The notes under the pieces are model-generated. The model was not told the origin of the DNA and searched no databases. It was given only the letters and a program-made list of their open reading frames with translations. Shown here in pieces: positions 36,014 through 45,900 of a DNA stretch of 64,000 nt (within the stretch, counting starts at the first letter, position 1; every line of letters starts with the position of its first letter). This DNA comes from Calonectria ilicicola. Taxonomy: Eukaryota; Ascomycota; Sordariomycetes; Hypocreales; Nectriaceae. The stretch lies in contig CP085835.1 of NCBI GenBank assembly GCA_020809705.1, forward strand, positions 3,348,001-3,412,000, given 5' to 3'. A program made the translations under genes and the position numbers.

Positions 36014-37775
36014 AACCCTATGGATTATTATAACTATCCTCTATTATATAATAATTATAAGATTTAATTATAATAGACTTTATTATTGATCTTCCTTTAT
36101 TAATAAACCCTATTATAAAAGTATATTATAATAATATTTTTATTATTATTAATTATTTTATAAAAGTAATATATTATCTTTTTTATAATAAAATAATAAA
36201 AAAAAAAATTTATTTACTTTTTCTTTTAAAATATAATTATTATATATAAACTACCAATTAAAATTATTTTGAATAGAGGACAACTATTTATATCTAAATT
36301 TTAGTAAAGCTTAATATTCTTAATAGGATTAAATTATAAATTAAATATAGTTTTTTACTTTCAAATAAATAGATAAACTAAATACTAAAACTAGGAAATT
36401 AAGTAATATCTATAATACTACATTAACTACAAATAAACCAATTAGGTAAAAAAATTACCTATTATATAGTTAGTATATAATATATCCTACAATCATAGTA
36501 TTAAAATAATATTAATAAAAGCTAATTTTAGCTTTATATTAGATACTTACTAAGCCCCTTAGAAGGCATAATTTAAATAAAAGCTATAATTAAGTTAAAT
36601 AATCTAAGAAAATTATATAAAGAAATAAAAATAGAACTTAAGTTTGTTTATAATATAATAAAAAGATATTATAATCTAAAAAGGCTAAAAGGATTATCCT
36701 TCTTAGAGAGAGATATAGTCTACCTAGTAATAAAAAATCTTATAATAAAAAAATAAAATAAAAAAATTAATTTTATACAGATTAAGTTATATCTAATTAA
36801 AAGAAAAATATTAAAAAATAACTATAAGCTTAACCTTTTAAATAATATTAAGGTTCACTCTATCTTCTATATCTTACTATTAAAACCTAGTAATAGCATC
36901 TAAGTAAATATAGAACCTAAATATAAACTATAAATAAAAAACCTAAAAAACCAATAAAAAGTCAAAAAAATATTATAAAAAAGAAAAAAAGATAAAAAAT
37001 TTAAAATTAAATAAAAAGATTATAAAGAAATAATTTAAAAATCCACTAAATACCTTATATATTATTCAAAGATATTAAAAATATTCCTTTAATAAGCAAG
37101 AAAGAGAGATTAATATTAGTAATATATAATACTAATACTACCTCTAAAAAAGAGCCTTCCTTCACTATAATTTCAATCTCTACTACCTCCACCACTCTAA
37201 TATCTCACTCTTCTAGATTATCCTTCAACTTCTTTAGGCACTTTAACTTAATAAATACTACTATTATTTAAAATTAAATCTTTAAAATAATCTTTTAAAA
37301 AACCTTTAAAAAAGTATATAATAAGTTTAACTTATTTTATATTTTTAAATATTATTAATATAATTTTTTCTTTTTTTTATAATATAAAGAATTATTATTA
37401 TTAGTATATTAAATTAATTAGGTAAAAAATAATAAAAAATATATATAAACTATACTTTTTATACTTATATAATTATAACTTTTATAACTCTAAATATACT
37501 TAAAATAATAAATTAAGCTTTTACTTATTATATAAAAAAGATTAATACTTATATAATATATATAAGCTATAATAAAAATCTTAAAAAAATTAATATAATT
37601 AATAAAACCTTTAATTTTATAATTCTTATAAATAGAAAATACTTTTATTATCTTATCTAATATAATATTAATATAATAAAATAATTATAAATCTAAATTT
37701 AAATAATATATATAACAAATTATAACAATCTATTATACTAGCCTTAAAGATAAAACTAATAAAAAAAAGATATTA

Positions 37776-38165
37776 TATTATAATCTATATTATACCTAAA
37801 GTAATCTAAGATAGTAGAATACTATACTTTATAAAAAACTAACTACCTTATAATTATATATAACCAATTAAATATAAAATAACAAAAATAATTATCACAA
37901 TAAGTACAAAAGATATTATACCTAGCACACCAAGCATACCATATACACTAAAATAGAATAATAGTATATAAATAGATCAGACCCTACTATAAGGAATAGT
38001 CTTAATTAGCTTTCAATATAACTTAATTACCTTAATTATAATTAACTATTACCTAACATAATACCTCTATTGCTCTATTTACTATAACACACCTAACCAT
38101 CCTGTTAATAATAAACCCTTCATTCTGATTGGTTTATTAAGTTAGGAATTGACCAGACCGTTACA
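37776..38165 (+). repeat. 3' LTR of element B
   Basis: 390 bp, ends GACCAGACCGTTACA. Its last third is the less damaged copy, complementing the 5' LTR. Confidence 0.9.
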
Positions 38166-38764
38166 CTATAAACCAATAGTCTAAATAAAGGAGATTATAT
38201 TCAGCTATAATCTTTATAATCTCTTTAACTTTAAATACTTTAAATTAAAGTTTAGAATACTTTTTCTTAAAGTAAATAATCTAAGATTTTAAGATTAATA
38301 ATTTTAAATTATTTAAATAATATTTTTTAAAAAATTAATATAATTATATAAGTAGGCCTTAATTATAATAAATATACTCTTTTTAATATTATAAATATAA
38401 ATAATAATAATTTATTTTTCTTTATTAATAAAAATAATTAAAATATTATCTTTATTAAAAATAAAAGAAAACTACTTTCTAATTTTTAATAAAAATATAT
38501 ATTTCTTAATAAAAAATATAATAATATAATATATAATAGCTATTTCTACTATTATAAATAATTAAAATAATATAAGATTCCCCTAAATTATCTATATAAT
38601 ATTCTTACCTAATAAAAATATATAAACTATACTTACCATAATTACACACAATTTAATTAAAATTTAAAACATATTAAATTTATATATAAAATTAATAATA
38701 TTTAAAATTTAAAGTAATTTAGGCAAGGAATGGAGGAATTATAGGTAAGTTACAATATGGAAGT

Positions 38765-38878
38765 AGGATACACATTCGACACAGTTACAGGTTTTGAAAC
38801 CACCTCTCCGATAGGAGAGGTGGGGGCCTTTAGAGCCCAGTGAGCCTGCGAGCGCTGCTGCTTAGTCAACCCACCGGG
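38765..38878 (-). repeat. Right terminal inverted repeat with hairpin (outer element)
   Basis: Reverse complement of the left repeat with a few differences and a small extra segment between tip and hairpin. The hairpin is at about 38800-38823. The right copy is less decayed inward (CCTACTTCCATATTG) than the left, where the same positions are mostly T. Confidence 0.85.
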
Positions 38879-38880
38879 TA

Positions 38881-39287
38881 TATAGTATCGTTTTCTATAC
38901 TGATATAAGTAGCACAGACCCCCAAATGTTGCAAAAATAGGCTTGCTTGCCCAACCCAAATCAGTTGCAGCCTATGCTAGTGGTAAAAAAAAGGTGTCAA
39001 GCACAAGATAAAATAGAGTTAGTTGTGGATTCGATAGCCCCAGCACATCAACGACGCAAATTAGCGATTCAACGCTCCCAACCTCTTTGCAGTAACCTGC
39101 AATTCGTATAGCATTCAATAAATACTCCCAAATTTCGCCTTCTTCCAATGCTCCTATAATTACATAATTGCTTGTCATGGCTCATAAATATGGCCGCACT
39201 CAAATGATCTTGTGGCTTGTGACTCTTCACCGCCTCCACACACATCACGCCAGCCACGTACACCGCCGATCGTCCACCAGACTTGGA
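38881..39287. other. Intergenic region right of the transposon island
   Basis: Base composition returns to normal within a few bases of the right transposon end. Short minus-strand frames (38972-39178, 39069-39263) have no support. This is the 3' flank of the F-box gene. Confidence 0.5.
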
Positions 39288-40913
39288 TTATGCCCACAAT
39301 TTTCGAGCCTCGACTGTCGAAATCAGAGCGTGTAGGGCTTCCTGGTCCTTTTCCTTTATCCCACTTTCCGGCCTATATCGCATCCATGATCCATGCTTCT
39401 GGTACCACTCCTCCAGCATCATCTTGGGTTGATCATCCTTGATCTCTTTCCATAAAGACTCGTAGCTCTGATATACGTCATCTTTCCAATACACATATCC
39501 CGAACTGTCGTCTTGACTATTTGAATCGCTGATTTCGTCTGAAAACAAGTCGTTGCCGTCATAGCTGCTTGAAGGGCTGTCGAAGCAACGGAAACCATTG
39601 CATAGCGCCAATTGTTTTGCAGCATTGGGGGTGGATTGTGTATTCAGGCCCCACCTCGGACAGCTTTCGCTGGTCTTGATCGGCATGTCCCACACTCCTC
39701 GTCCCATCTTGAATTCTCGCAAATCAGGCATGCATTTAACCCAGTACTGAAAAAGCATGTGCCAGCGGAGACCGGTGACCAGGGGGGTCAACTCGTGATC
39801 CGGACGGCTCGTGCCACTTGCGAGATATCCTTCGTTTGATATATCGAAGGAGTCGCCGTTTGCGTCTTGTAGAACCACTTTGGTGTCATCTAGTTCCATC
39901 CAATGGCTGGCTTGAAGGAGAACGGCGCACTTGTCAAGGAGCAACTTCTCCAGGCCCAAGGAAGCCACCCATTCGATTTGCCAGTGATGACTGAAGACAA
40001 AGTTCCTTAGAGCCAGGACTTTTAGATTGGGCATGCCTCGTCCACCCCCAATTAGTCGCAAGTCCAGCTTAGGATACCACCCCCACCAATCGCTAGAGCC
40101 CAGCGAAAGCACTCGGAGGTTGGCGGCGACTGCAGGTTGAAGCCAAGTCGATGGAAGACTTTCAAAGAGTTGATGTCTTTCTGCAGCTGCAGTCGATAAT
40201 TCCCAATACCGGTCGTCGATCCCTGTAGCGACGTGGAGTCGGAGATCAGAAAGGCTCGTCGAAGTGACGACGGTTTGAAACGCAAGCGAGTTGGTGAGCT
40301 GGGGATAATCTTCGAGGTTGGAAATGGCGAAGCTTTTTAGTCGAATAGGTGATTTAGGAGCGATTAGTGGAGATTGGATGGTTTGGTACTTATTTATCCC
40401 AGCAAATTGGATTTGCTCATCGACGGATCTTTGGTACTCCTCGGACCAGGTGCCAGCGAGCGAGTGGAAAATTGTATCCAGAACTCGATATCGGAAATCG
40501 GCACTCTCCTCATACGTTCTATACTCAATCGTGTCTTGTGGGAAGCGCATCTGGAGGGATTCTAGATTCCGGAAGCAGCATATGAAAGGCAGGGCATCAA
40601 AGAAGTCCGAGGGAGTCTTGTAGACGAGCTTGCGTTGCACCCTGGAGTGAGGCTCAAGCCAAACATCGCAGGTGATTTCCCGGACCAAGCTGCAAAGATA
40701 CTTGGATCTGGCAATTTGCATGAATCGCTTTGGATCCTCACCGGTTGTGCGCAGGCGGAGGCTCCGGAAAGCGCGGGGCGCTGCAATGGAGGCGAAGCGG
40801 CGGTTCACACATCTTAGACGAGTGAGGGCGGCCTGTGGGAGGCACTGGATGACGATGTACAGGATGTCATCGGGCAGGGACTCGAGAGTCGTCTCTGAGC
40901 ACGCGTGTGGCAT
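39288..40913 (-). CDS. F-box domain protein
   Basis: 541 residues in one exon with ATG at 40913. Residues about 9-50, 'LESLPDDILYIVIQCLPQAALTRLRCVNRRFASIAAPRAFRSLRL', are an F-box, the Skp1-binding motif of SCF ubiquitin ligases, followed by the 'PR(A/L)FRSL' segment common to fungal F-box proteins. The rest has irregular Leu-rich spacing (LKSFAISNLEDYPQL, LRVLSLGSS, LKVLALRNFVF, LEKLLLDKCAVL), suggesting degenerate leucine-rich repeats that would bind a substrate. The tail is Ser/Asp-rich, then charged. Likely cytosolic or nuclear; substrate unknown. It is the first gene right of the heterochromatin-like block, about 410 bp from it. Confidence 0.88.
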   Translation of the reverse strand: MPHACSETTLESLPDDILYIVIQCLPQAALTRLRCVNRRFASIAAPRAFRSLRLRTTGEDPKRFMQIARSKYLCSLVREITCDVWLEPHSRVQRKLVYKTPSDFFDALPFICCFRNLESLQMRFPQDTIEYRTYEESADFRYRVLDTIFHSLAGTWSEEYQRSVDEQIQFAGINKYQTIQSPLIAPKSPIRLKSFAISNLEDYPQLTNSLAFQTVVTSTSLSDLRLHVATGIDDRYWELSTAAAERHQLFESLPSTWLQPAVAANLRVLSLGSSDWWGWYPKLDLRLIGGGRGMPNLKVLALRNFVFSHHWQIEWVASLGLEKLLLDKCAVLLQASHWMELDDTKVVLQDANGDSFDISNEGYLASGTSRPDHELTPLVTGLRWHMLFQYWVKCMPDLREFKMGRGVWDMPIKTSESCPRWGLNTQSTPNAAKQLALCNGFRCFDSPSSSYDGNDLFSDEISDSNSQDDSSGYVYWKDDVYQSYESLWKEIKDDQPKMMLEEWYQKHGSWMRYRPESGIKEKDQEALHALISTVEARKLWA

Positions 40914-42982
40914 TTTCTCAAAAGTGTCCTTTGTTGGATTTGCGTTTGCTAGCTCCGGGCCGTGCCCAACGACGAGGATGAGGGCTGATGAGGACGTGAG
41001 CCATGATTACATAAGGCCGGATGAGAGCAGCATTGCATTGTGCATTGCGCATCAGTCTTGGCACGCGACCAATGGATCTTGAGCATTCAAGCCCATTCAA
41101 GCCCGGCATGCGAGCATAAGGAGATTTTGTGTGCCAGCGGCAGATTGATAACACCCCAAACCAATCATTCCCTAGGCTAGCACACCAATTTATTCAATAG
41201 TGTCCGCCGCCAAGCCCTTGCACTCACCGGTAGCCCGTTGTGTCAGGACTTAGTCACTCCCATGCCACTAAGCGCACCTGTTGTGTATAATTGCTTTTTT
41301 CTTGACCTTGAGTGCAAATTTCGACAGCCTTGCTTTGAGCAAGCCTTATCTCGCACATTCTGCCCAAGCGAGATCAAGAAGGATTCAAAGCTGACAGGCA
41401 AAAAGGCATGTCGTTGGTTGGAACAGACCCATGATCCCACCTTATCAGTTGATGATGACTTGACACTGAACCATGGAACCAACAACTCACACACAACCTC
41501 ATTCGCTCTGCTTTTGCTCGGACCTTGTGACATGTCTTTGTTTGGCCCCGTGCAAGAGCAAAATGCACGCTACACATCCTCTTGCATCCAGCCACGTTGT
41601 GCTCCGCCCTTGTCAGCTTTGGCCCGGCTGCTGGTCCATTGGCCGGGCTTCATGCGCCCCAGAGCGCATACTGACTAGGTCTCACCAAACGCCGCTGGAA
41701 ATGTTGGTTTTCGTTTCCCAGCGGATCAATTCCGAACCGTCGACTGTAATCATGGCCTCTCATATCGGCTGGACATTCATCTTGGCGTACCCCAAGGATT
41801 GATCAGGCTAGTCCGATGCCGGACTGCATGACAAGGGTGGGCGTGACATGCAGCCCACAGCCAACCAGCCTCTCACGATGCGGGGGCCTGAGATACCCCG
41901 TCGCTGAAGCCGATGCTTAGTTTACTCGATAATTAGCCTTCATTACGCTAGAAGCTCGTTTCCAACTTCAATAGTTGACATTTAGCGATTCCAGACCACG
42001 ACCACATGGCGGTGGCTCCCGCGCCTGGGCCAGCTGAACGCCAACTATCGATTTTCCCGGCCCCCCGCAATCAGCCCGTCTATCTGGTGAGTGTGTGTGG
42101 GCCTGGTTATGTACGGGACGTCACAAAAACAACTGATGAGTGACGATGCTGGGCTGGCGAGTGCATCAGTGGGGCAGCGGTCACTGTTCCGCCTGGCTGA
42201 GGCTCTCTCTCCCTTGTTGGACGGACTACTTAGGCGACGCCATGTCTTGGACAATAAAACAACGCGTCACACTCTTGGAGGGGGCCGCAGCTCATTGTCA
42301 CACCTACGACGATGTGATGAGACGTAATGAAGGACAATCGAATTGTGCCCAACATACGCATGATTGGATAAAACGTGGCCACGCACCAAATAATGAAAAT
42401 CTTGTCCAATTGAAGACGGCTACGACGCTAGTGGTGGCTATGCTAGCTGTCTTGGGTGAATGGCCTCAGCTGTGCCCCAAGGAGCCCCAGACTGTGGGGC
42501 GGTATTTACCCTGGTCAATGGTAGCAAGGGGTCAAATCTGCGAATGCCTTCCTTTTGTTTTTGTTGCTATTTCACTCCTGTGGACGACTATCGATATACT
42601 TAACCCCTCGATAATCTAGAAAGTAATAGCTGTTTTGAGCCCACAAGGCAGCATGTAAGGCCTTGGGCCCTCATAAATGAGCCATCGAATGATTGCATTC
42701 ATCTAGCTGTTCTGTAGCTGACAGCCGGCTGAAATTTACCCTAAAGACAGCCCCATTTCTCCCGACCAGTGCAGGTCTTTAGCATATCACTGAATCCCGT
42801 GGCTCTGCTCTGCCTCAACATAGTGGATTATGAGATAAAGATATAACCCATTTTTTTTTCTGTTTTCTGTAATAAATGGTTCCGGCGTCTCCCCTGTTGC
42901 TCATCATGGTGAAAACTATCGCATTGTGGCAAGCGATTCGATGTCTACTCGATGAAACAGACACCGAAAACTAGCATGCATA
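40914..42982. other. Intergenic region, no gene recognised
   Basis: About 2 kb with several overlapping frames of 60-160 codons on both strands (41238-41678, 41473-41802, 42140-42619). None has a domain, signal peptide or intron support. It contains the promoter of the F-box gene at the left and the 3' flank of the ankyrin gene at the right. Confidence 0.5.
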
Positions 42983-45900
42983 CTATACCTTACTTTCGTC
43001 GACCCTGCCCCGTCTTCGCTTCAAATCCACCTTCATTGCCATTCGTGAAATTGCCTCCCTTGTATGGTTCCAACTTGCCGTTTCGTCCTTCCTTCTGTCA
43101 CGTGTGTGCTCTTGCTCTTTGGACAGCGACTTCGAAATGTCATTGACCTTCCATGCCATTATTATGCACGGAATGGACACTGCAGCCGACACCCCAACTG
43201 TTTGTTTCATCAGCGGATAATTCCTGTACACAGTTCATAGCACTTACACATAATGGGAAAAAGCCACCGGCCCTGATACCTCAAGTCTCCTGACTCATGG
43301 TCATGCGGGAAATCGGACACGTCCAATGCAAACAAAGATGAGAGGAACGACAATGGAAGCTGTAGTGTGGAAAGTAATTTATCATCAGTTTGGTGTCTAA
43401 AAGCTTCTCTTGGGGAGTCCCTCTTACGAATAAAATCGTAATTACGGTAAATATGAAGATACTATTAGACTGTTGGGCCGTATGATTGGCTTGTTCGCGA
43501 CCGAACTCCGCCTCTTTGATAGTCGCTTGCTTTTGTCGCAAATCGAGAAGGGTATTAATCTGCAGATAAAGTCAGCGCCTCGTGACTTTTTCAAAGTGTC
43601 CCAACTTACAGAGTCTCTTGCCGTTTGAGCTTCTTCAAGCATCTCGTTTATATCTTTTTTCACATCGTAGGGCGTGCAAGAGTGATAGTATCGGAAGCTG
43701 TCCTTCAGTCCATCAGTCTGAAAAACTTGTCTCCAGACAACACTTTGATCCTCGGCGATAGACTTGAGCATGCGAAGCTCGTCAATGATATCCCTTATCT
43801 CATATAGCAGATCTGTTTCATCAGAAATAATATGGTAAGGGTTCTGGGGCACTTGGCTTATTGTATGGCTGGTGCGAAGCTTTTCTCGCCCTTGTTTTTG
43901 TTCCGCTTTCTCTTTGCTTAGCTGAAGGACAAATTCATTAAAAAGGTGAATTTCTTTATCTGCCTGGTTCCCAGTTAATTGATATTATTGAAATATTTTC
44001 CTAGGATAGGCCGACGAACCACTTCTCTAATGGACTCCCGAAATATCTCGCATGGTCCCTTGAACTCATTGTTCAAAACTGGCACAGACTTTTTAACGAA
44101 GTACCCGGTCGCTATTCCAAGAATCATCTCCATCATTGATTCAATCGAGGTGGGCCTCTCAAAGCGACTCTTGCTAGCTCCGTGTATCATGCTATCCAGA
44201 ATGAGCTTGTGAAGACTTCTCTCATTTTGAGCATTTGCTTCGGAATTTTGTCCTGGTATCTCAGCCGTAGCGGTGACGATAGTTTCTGGATGGACTTTAG
44301 CCTTATTTGATTGAAATTACTTTTTCTTTTACTGTATGATCATACCTTTATCGATGACCCAAATCCAAAGCTGATTGACTAGTAGAATCTTACAATCGTC
44401 CACTTTTCGATCAACTTCGGTTCGTGTATGATGTGCACTATGGTAGCCCGGGAATGGCGAACCGTTGTGAGCTTTGATAAACCTTGAGATTACTTGATCT
44501 TTGTCTCTTTTAGCGGTGTCTTTCAGACTCGAATAGTAATATTGATCAAGGGAAAGTGGCTTATGCTTAATCTGTCTCCAGTTTCGACTATTTATCGATT
44601 CTTCAAGGGCATCAGCCTCAGCTGGATTAGATTCGTCTCCTGGACGATAGGTCCCAAAACCAAGGTATGGCATCTATCAATAAGACAAATTAATATTCCG
44701 GGAAGTATTTGTATTTTCAAGTCCAGATTTACGTACATAGAGTGCGGCACACGCATTGCGGGTAGCGGGTTCTTGACCATCACTCTGGTTGCCATCGCCG
44801 AAATTAGAATTATTCAAATCCCGGTGCTATCTCGGTAGAAACGGTAAGCATAAAATCCCTATTGTTGATAATAATTTTATGCACATACCACATACTGCGG
44901 TTTCATGAAATGTCTTTTCTCTCCCGCTTCCAGTTCTGTCCAGCTTTGATTGAAGTGCTTCATCAAAAAGCTGTGATCCATCTCTGATCTTTCCGAATCG
45001 TGAGAGAGCCGTACTAGAAGATCCTTTTGATGTGAATGTGAGAGACTCGTAATATTGAATAAAACTATGCTGCAGAACTTACTCTCATCAATGGCAACTG
45101 ATATCATTTACATGTGAGCATTTCATTTTCTTTGTCAAATAAAATCTGAAACCACGTACCTCATTTACTGGAAGATGAATCCAGCGAAGCTGTAAATCCT
45201 TTCTAGGAGATTCATGCCGCTTCGACATGTTAGGACTTTTTGATTGTAATTCAGGGCTCGGTTTGTGTACCGAACCCTGTTGTGAATGTGTTGGTTCGCC
45301 TAGGAAATGATTTGGAGGCTCTTGGTGTTGCGTATCTTGTATCCGGTTCCGTAGATCATCCAAATTCCATTGATGGAGATCGCGAGCTCGCTTCATTATA
45401 GCATCAGGCCCCTGCTCGTAAATGAGGTCCTTAACTACAGGCTTACTGTAACGCACGCTAATGCGGTCATTTCTGGAAAGCACATCAACAATGGACCCCT
45501 TGAACTTTAACGAAGAGGATTCCTTGTTTATTAATTTTGGAAGTGGCGTTATGTGATCATCGCTTGGGTTCGCAATGTTGTTTAAAATAGGTGGGGGGTT
45601 TTCAAGTAGCATCCGAATTGCACTCCCCTCTCGGGATGTTTTTTGCTGTGCCAACCTTTGGGCCCCTCGTAAGTGCTCACCGGAAGTAAAGCCCCCTTTA
45701 GCCAATAGCCACCAGACAACGACTGCTTGGGAGGTATGTACAGCCCAGTCAAGCGCAGTCCAATTTTTATCGTCGACATGTAGTAGATGTTTAAACCAGC
45801 CCTTGAGTAATTGTCGCAATGTATCTTCATGTCCAGGTTTTTCGTACTGTGCAAGTATCTCCAAAAGTTGAACTGAGCCTGTGGGCTCAATGTCCATACA

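Larger units (their letters stand above)
29412..38170 (+). mobile_element. Element B: Ty3/gypsy LTR retrotransposon nested in the outer transposon
   Basis: LTRs of exactly 390 bp at 29417-29806 and 37776-38165. The perfect 5-bp target duplication is CTATA (29412-29416, 38166-38170). About 6.9 kb without its own guest. Plus-strand relics in order: gag-like (about 29.95-30.6 kb); reverse transcriptase (about 32.5-33.0 kb: 'DHTPLPLINKI', 'IYYLNNIFIFF'); the RNase H connection ('EPILTIFNLNKPIKLETNILDFALGA', about 33.3 kb); integrase zinc-binding and core start (about 34.08-34.15 kb), interrupted by a Fot1-type element and resuming at 36,012. The RT-before-integrase order places it in Ty3/gypsy. 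G is strongly depleted on the plus strand, so decay is mostly G-to-A here. No intact frame. Confidence 0.9.
15133..38878 (-). mobile_element. Outer Fot1/pogo-like DNA transposon split by nested retroelements
   Basis: Both ends carry related inverted sequences starting CCCGGTGGG(C/T)TGA: 15133 reading inward and 38878 reading inward on the minus strand. Each is flanked by TA (15131-15132, 38879-38880). About 100 bp are shared, including a perfect hairpin CCACCTCTCC-TATC-GGAGAGGTGG and then TTTCAAAACCTGTAACTGTGT. Removing nested elements A and B leaves 15133-16768, 28918-29416 and 38171-38878, about 2.84 kb. On the minus strand the middle piece still reads GNKELLTSVDAINATRR (about 29165-29285), like the 'QDGNREW.T.I..I.A.G' block of Fot1/pogo DDE transposases. 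The left piece (about 16220-16480) reads TPRKAKRQLKAYNIAK and a coiled-coil-like tail, as at the C-terminus of these proteins. The transposase is heavily decayed and interrupted twice, so the element is dead. Family assignment rests on short degenerate matches. Confidence 0.72.

Noticed and set aside
15133..38878. Reading the AT-rich block as a centromere or a Starship-type giant element
   Set aside because: Its boundaries are TIRs with TA duplications and its content is accounted for by five nested elements. No DUF3435 captain-like recombinase or cargo genes were seen, and 23.7 kb with sharp transposon ends needs no centromere explanation.
42140..42619. 159-codon plus-strand frame as a gene
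   Set aside because: No domain, no signal peptide, no splice context; overlaps other equally long frames in non-coding DNA.
43442..45107. Series of short minus-strand frames as separate small genes
   Set aside because: They join through consensus introns into the CorA-like C-terminal half of the ankyrin gene.
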